Below the pieces are notes generated by a model, which made no database searches, had not been told where the DNA came from, and saw only the letters and a program-made list of their open reading frames with translations. From NCBI RefSeq assembly GCF_023094165.1, contig NZ_JALMDK010000006.1, forward strand, positions 707,272 to 771,271: a stretch of 64,000 nt of DNA, read 5' to 3'. The DNA is from Crossiella sp. S99.2 (GTDB taxonomy: Bacteria; Actinomycetota; Actinomycetes; Mycobacteriales; Pseudonocardiaceae). Numbering within the stretch: the first letter of the stretch is position 1; the number at the start of each line of letters is the position of its first letter. The position numbers were made by a program, and so were the translations under genes. This document shows positions 60,225-64,000 of the stretch, piece by piece.

Positions 60225-62612
60225 GTGTCGACGACGGAAGAACCGGTCGCGCTCGCCGGGGTTGACCCCGCCAGTGGACTGACCGAGCAGCAGGTACGGC
60301 AGCGCGTCGCGGCCGGCCAGTCCAACGACGTCCCAGCCCGCGCCAGCCGCAGTGTCGGCGAGATCATCCGGGCCAACGTGTTCACCCGGTTCAACGCGAT
60401 CATCGGGGTGCTCTTCGCGATCATCCTGGTCATCGGGCCGATCCAGGACGGCCTCTTCGGCGTCATCATCGTGATCAACACGCTGATCGGCATCGTGCAG
60501 GAGGTACGGGCCAAGCGCACTCTGGAGCGGCTGGCCATCGTCGGCGAGGCCAAACCCACGGTGCGCAGGGACGGGCGCGCGGTGGAGGTCTCCCCACACG
60601 AGGTCGTGCTGGACGACGTGATCGAGATCGGCCCCGGCGACAAGATCGTGGTGGACGGGCTGGTGCTCACCGCCGAGGCCCTGGAGGTCGACGAGTCGCT
60701 GCTCACCGGCGAGTCCGACCCGGTGGTCAAGCAGCCCGGCGACGAGGTGATGTCCGGCAGCTTCGTGGTCGCAGGCACCGGCGCCTACCAGGCCACCAAG
60801 GTCGGGCGGCAGGCCTACGCGGCCCGGCTGGCCGAGGAGGCCAGCAAGTTCACCCTGGTCTCCTCCGAACTGCGCTCGGGCATCGACAAGATCCTGCGCA
60901 TCATCACCTGGATGATCGTGCCGATCGGCGCGCTCACCATCTACAGCCAGCTCGCCGACAACAAGGACGTGCCGGACGCGATCCGCCGGATGGTGGCCGC
61001 GCTGGTGCCGATGGTGCCCGAGGGCCTGGTGCTGCTGACCAGCATCGCCTTCGCGGTCGGCGTGGTCCGGCTCGGGCGGCGGCAGTGCCTGGTGCAGGAG
61101 CTGCCCGCGATCGAGGGCCTGGCGCGAGTGAACGTGGTGTGCGCGGACAAGACCGGCACGCTCACCGAGAACGGCATGCGACTGGCCGAGGTCCGGCCGC
61201 TGGACGGGCACTCGCCCGCCGACATCGCCGCCGCGCTGGCCGGGCTGGCCAGTGCGGACCCACGCCCGAACGCGAGCCTGCAGGCCATCGCCGAGGCGCA
61301 CCCGGACGGCACCGGCTGGCAGGTCAGCGCGATCGCCCCGTTCTCCTCCGCGCGCAAGTGGAGCGGCGCGAGCTTTCACGCCGACGGCGACTGGGTGCTC
61401 GGCGCGCCGGATGTGTTGCTGGCGCCGGGTTCCGCGGTCCGCGCCGAGGCCGAGGAGACCGGCTCGCAGGGCCTGCGGGTGCTGCTGCTGGGCCGGGCGA
61501 GCTGCCCGGTGGACGACGCCGCCGCACCCGGCGTGGTCACCCCGGTGGCCCTGGTGGTGCTGGAGCAGAAGGTCCGCCCGGACGCCAAGGACACGCTGGA
61601 CTTCTTCGCCGCGCAGAACGTGGCGGTGAAGGTCATCTCCGGCGACAACGCGGTCTCCGTGGGCGCGGTCGCCGCCTCGCTCGAACTGGCGGGCGCGGAC
61701 AAGCCGATCGACGCGCGCACCCTGCCCGAGGGCAAGGCGGCGCTGGCCGATCCGGTGGACAACGGCACCGTGTTCGGCCGGGTCACCCCGGCGCAGAAGC
61801 GGGACATGGTCGGCGCGCTGCAGTCCCGAGGGCACACCGTGGCGATGACCGGCGACGGCGTGAACGACGTGCTCGCGCTCAAGGACGCCGATATCGGCGT
61901 GGCCATGGGCGCGGGCAGCCCGGCCACCCGGGCGGTGGCGCAGATCGTGTTGCTGGACAACAAGTTCGCCACCCTGCCCTACGTGGTGGCCGAGGGCCGC
62001 CGGGTGATCGGCAACATCGAGCGGGTCGCCAACCTGTTCCTCACCAAGACGGTCTACTCGGTGCTGCTGGCGGTGCTGGTGATCATCGCCCAGGTGCCGT
62101 ATCCGTTCTACCCCAGGCATTCCACCCTGTTGAACGCCTTCACCATCGGCATCCCGGCCTTCTTCCTGGCGCTGGCGCCGAACAAGGAACGGGCCCGCAG
62201 CGGGTTCGTGGCCAGGGTGATGCGGCTGGCCGTGCCCGCGGGCGCGATCGCCGCGGTGGCCACCTTCACCAGCTACCTGCTCGCCATCGCCGACCCGAGC
62301 GCCACCCAGGCCCAGCGCAGCACCGCCGCGGTGGTCACGCTGTTCCTGGTGGCCTTCTGGGTGCTCGCGGTGATCGCCCGGCCGTACGTGTGGTGGAAGG
62401 CCGTGCTGCTGCTGTCCATGGCGGCCGGGTTCGCCTTCGCCGTGCTCATCCCGTTCGGCCAGCGCTTCTTCGACATCGACCCGAACCACTCGCCCACGCT
62501 GTTGCTGAGCTTCCTGGTGGCAGGCGTCGGCATGCTGCTGATCGAGCTGAGCTGGTGGCTGGACGGCTGGCTGCGCCAGGAGAAGGAGCGCGTGGGCCTG
62601 CCCGCCGACTGA
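60225..62612 (+). CDS. CtpE-like P-type cation ATPase
   Basis: 795 residues, the length of mycobacterial CtpE. The phosphorylation motif DKTGTLT has Asp308, with TGES in the actuator domain and GDGVNDVLALKDADIG in the hinge. The fourth membrane segment reads PMVPEGLVLLTS, without the CPC of heavy-metal pumps, which matches CtpE-type, calcium-linked ATPases. The C-terminus adds further helices. The GTG start at 60225 lies just before STTEEP; longer frames upstream overlap the preceding gene. Calcium uptake is inferred from the resemblance. Confidence 0.85.
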   Translation: MSTTEEPVALAGVDPASGLTEQQVRQRVAAGQSNDVPARASRSVGEIIRANVFTRFNAIIGVLFAIILVIGPIQDGLFGVIIVINTLIGIVQEVRAKRTLERLAIVGEAKPTVRRDGRAVEVSPHEVVLDDVIEIGPGDKIVVDGLVLTAEALEVDESLLTGESDPVVKQPGDEVMSGSFVVAGTGAYQATKVGRQAYAARLAEEASKFTLVSSELRSGIDKILRIITWMIVPIGALTIYSQLADNKDVPDAIRRMVAALVPMVPEGLVLLTSIAFAVGVVRLGRRQCLVQELPAIEGLARVNVVCADKTGTLTENGMRLAEVRPLDGHSPADIAAALAGLASADPRPNASLQAIAEAHPDGTGWQVSAIAPFSSARKWSGASFHADGDWVLGAPDVLLAPGSAVRAEAEETGSQGLRVLLLGRASCPVDDAAAPGVVTPVALVVLEQKVRPDAKDTLDFFAAQNVAVKVISGDNAVSVGAVAASLELAGADKPIDARTLPEGKAALADPVDNGTVFGRVTPAQKRDMVGALQSRGHTVAMTGDGVNDVLALKDADIGVAMGAGSPATRAVAQIVLLDNKFATLPYVVAEGRRVIGNIERVANLFLTKTVYSVLLAVLVIIAQVPYPFYPRHSTLLNAFTIGIPAFFLALAPNKERARSGFVARVMRLAVPAGAIAAVATFTSYLLAIADPSATQAQRSTAAVVTLFLVAFWVLAVIARPYVWWKAVLLLSMAAGFAFAVLIPFGQRFFDIDPNHSPTLLLSFLVAGVGMLLIELSWWLDGWLRQEKERVGLPAD

Positions 62613-62633
62613 GGAATTCCCGACTCGCCAGAA

Positions 62634-62665
62634 CAAGGGCCGCCTGAGCAATCAGGCGGCCCTTG
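62634..62665 (+). terminator. Terminator of the P-type ATPase gene
   Basis: A 14-bp stem (CAAGGGCCGCCTGA and its complement) with a four-base loop starts 21 bases after the stop codon, followed by a weakly T-rich tail. Confidence 0.8.
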
Positions 62666-62695
62666 CTATAGCCAAAAGTACAACAAAAAGGAACA

Positions 62696-62733
62696 GGGTG
62701 AACGCACCGAGCCGCCACTCGGTGCGTTCACCC
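62696..62733 (-). terminator. Second strong hairpin, facing the minus strand
   Basis: A perfect 16-bp stem (GGGTGAACGCACCGAG and its complement, loop CCGCCA). Read on the minus strand it is followed by a T-rich run, as in an intrinsic terminator. No minus-strand gene of note lies upstream of it. The rest of the 369-bp spacer before the galactosidase gene holds a TTGACA at 62885-62890 as a possible -35 box and nothing else I recognise. Confidence 0.55.
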
Positions 62734-62981
62734 CTGCCCTGGATCGGCGGTAGCCATCCAGGGAGTTCGGTGGACTGACTGATCAGACAGTAAGCCTCGG
62801 ACCTGCGGCGCGTCAAGCCCATCGCGGATGAATACGTTGTCATCCGCAGGCTACTCCATGTTTACCAACCTCGCCTCAGGCGTATTGACAGCCCGTTCGC
62901 TTCTGGTTGAACTGTGCGTGCTTGTGTCTGTTTCCGTTTGATTCTGACCGGTTGCCTGTGACGCCAACCCGAGGAGTTCGG

Positions 62982-63512
62982 ATGAGTTCCCTGTCCAAGC
63001 GGCGGTTAGCCGCGCTGGCCGCCACGTTCGCCGTGGCCGTGGGCAGCGGTGCGCTGGCCACCACGCCACCCGCGCTCGCCGAGCCGCCGCCACCGGTGGT
63101 GACCATCGACGACGGCCTGGCCTTGACCCCGCCGATGGGCTTCAACAACTGGAACACCACGCACTGCCGGGCCGAGTTCAACGAGAAGATGATCACCGAT
63201 ATGGCGGACATCTTCGTCGACCGCGGCCTCAAGGCGGCCGGCTACTCCTACGTCAACATCGACGACTGCTGGGCGCTGCCGCAGCGCGCCGCCGACGGCA
63301 ACCTGGTGCCCGACCCGGTCCGCTTCCCGCGCGGCATCAAGTGGCTGGCCGACTACGTGCACGCCAAGGGCCTCAAGTTCGGCATCTACACCAGCGCGGG
63401 CATCAAGACCTGCAACAAGGTCGGCGGCTTCCCCGGCGGTCTGGGCTTCGAGGAGCTGGACGCCAAGCTGTTCGCCTCCTGGGGCGTGGACTACCTCAAG
63501 TACGACAACTGA
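62982..63512 (+). pseudogene. GH27 alpha-galactosidase, truncated at catalytic motif
   Basis: 176 residues remain of an enzyme that is normally 400-650. Signal peptide to about 33 (ALA), then the start of the GH27 barrel with LTPPMGFNNWNTTHC, YVNIDDCWALPQR, HAKGLKFGIYTSAG and finally WGVDYLKYDN. In intact enzymes this motif goes on with Cys-Asn, and its Asp is the catalytic nucleophile. Here a TGA replaces the Cys codon and the following DNA does not encode a GH27 protein. GAGGAG precedes the ATG. The remainder should lie beyond the window if foreign DNA has been inserted. Confidence 0.82.
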
Positions 63513-63884
63513 ATGCCTGGTGAGCGGACCTGCGGCGTTGAACTGCGGCAGGCCGTTGACCAGGTGTTTCGTGGTGGTTGCATCCGGTTGCATCCGGTTG
63601 GGTCCGGACGTCTCACGGCCTGTGGACGGCATGATCTTGGTCGGTGTGGGGCGGTCGATGATCAGCTTGAGCTGTCCTGGCTGGGGGCTGGTGACGCGTC
63701 GGGCGGCGGCCTGGCGGTCCTCGGCGTGGACCTCGTTGATCACGCAGGGCGGGCACAGCGTCGTCGACCGGGTGATCGGGGTGAACCAGTTCTGGCAGTA
63801 GCGGCAGGCCCGGGGACCGACTGGCCGGGGCTTGGCGGTGAAGAGGGCGAGCTGTCCGGTGCCGGGGTGTTGGGTGCGGTTCAT
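63510..63884 (-). CDS. Zinc-ribbon-like protein of probable mobile element, partial
   Basis: About 125 residues from an ATG at 63884 with AGGGAGG eight bases upstream. CRYC (27-30) and CPPC (44-47) form a likely zinc ribbon; the rest is basic and Pro/Thr-rich. The frame stays open across the break in the galactosidase gene and only stops at 63006, so either its own C-terminus was cut or it is now fused to antisense sequence. Small proteins of this kind occur in actinobacterial integrative elements. The exact 3' end and function are not known. Confidence 0.5.
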
Positions 63885-64000
63885 GTGGGGCCTCCCTGGT
63901 CGACGGCGGTGCGGAAGTGGAGAGGGAACCTCTCGCCTCCCCTTTCCTTCGCCCCGGCGGCAGTTAGCACCGGAATGGAGGTGTCAAGAGTGGGCGCTTG
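63511..64000. mobile_element. Probable end of an integrated mobile element
   Basis: DNA that interrupts the galactosidase gene begins at about 63511 and continues past the window. Near the junction is an imperfect inverted repeat (about 63516-63564, arms starting CCTGGTGAGC and ending ACCAGG) and a 10-base direct repeat GCATCCGGTT (about 63580-63605). Serine-integrase elements of actinomycetes often insert inside coding genes. No integrase is visible here, so the class of element is open. Confidence 0.45.
63961..63987 (-). promoter_or_regulatory. Promoter-like site upstream of the zinc-ribbon gene
   Basis: On the minus strand TTGACA (63987-63982) is followed 15 bases later by TAACTG (63966-63961), about 75 bases ahead of the ATG at 63884. 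The spacing is shorter than ideal. Such boxes are common in actinobacterial plasmid and integrative-element genes. Confidence 0.4.

Noticed and set aside
62652..62843. Small minus-strand frame of 63 codons ending in a hydrophobic segment
   Set aside because: The hydrophobic end is produced by the T-rich tail of a terminator hairpin that lies inside the frame; no convincing binding site.
63511..63600. Group II intron as the cause of the galactosidase break
   Set aside because: No GUGYG-type 5' end exactly at the break and no domain V-like structure in view; a protein gene reads toward the junction. It cannot be fully excluded without the downstream sequence.
63520..63801. 93-codon plus-strand frame after the broken galactosidase gene
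   Set aside because: It runs antisense to the zinc-ribbon gene, which has a far better binding site and promoter-like boxes.

Overview
The window is about 72% GC, uses GTG starts freely and has strong purine-rich ribosome binding sites. It carries actinobacterial signatures: a DUF3073 protein, a tandem glycine riboswitch ahead of gcvT, Rv2525c-like and CtpE-like genes, and many secreted glycosidases. It looks like chromosome from a filamentous actinomycete, most likely of the Pseudonocardiales. The genus is inferred from overall character only.

Layout. 1-2 kb: a tightly coupled run of a zinc-ribbon protein, a GNAT acetyltransferase, an FkbH-like HAD protein and an acyl carrier protein. 2-6 kb: DUF3073 protein, TIGR02206-type membrane protein, a TRADD-N-associated membrane protein and a solute-binding/VWA protein. 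6-11.5 kb: secreted GH29 fucosidase, a DUF1906 protein, an ArsR-type regulator and a C39-like peptidase. 11.6-17.1 kb: a MacAB-like set (lipoprotein, adaptor, ATPase, permease) divergent from an OmpR/histidine-kinase pair. 17.1-20.2 kb: glycine riboswitch, gcvT, gcvH, glyA. 20.2-26.8 kb: a second ABC exporter divergent from a NarL-type two-component system, then a TetR regulator. 26.8-35.6 kb: prolyl oligopeptidase, membrane protein, GH92 mannosidase, a barwin/ricin secreted protein and a quinone-reductase-like dehydrogenase.

35.5-51.6 kb is the most unusual part. Three tandem minus-strand genes encode secreted proteins of about 1300 residues. Each has a signal peptide, a long helical region with a strongly hydrophobic segment and a coiled coil, and a C-terminal six-repeat propeller. 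Beside them, divergent, lies an XRE-nSTAND-type NTPase-transmembrane-WD40 protein. Each of the three genes, and the NTPase gene, is served by a copy of an 82-bp intergenic element. The three copies align without gaps and carry a GTATYC-N17-GRATAC dyad whose arms change together. I read this as one co-regulated system, possibly a secreted toxin or antagonism locus. That function is inference.

51.6-62.6 kb: an OmpR/histidine-kinase pair whose kinase carries an in-frame 12-bp tandem repeat, a beta-lactamase-like lipoprotein, a PRPP synthetase, a P450 with an MFS exporter, a membrane protein and a CtpE-like P-type ATPase. 62.9-64 kb: a GH27 alpha-galactosidase gene is cut off exactly at its catalytic motif, and beyond the break lies different DNA with its own gene, promoter-like site and zinc-ribbon protein. 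This looks like one end of an integrated mobile element.

No rRNA, tRNA or CRISPR array was seen.
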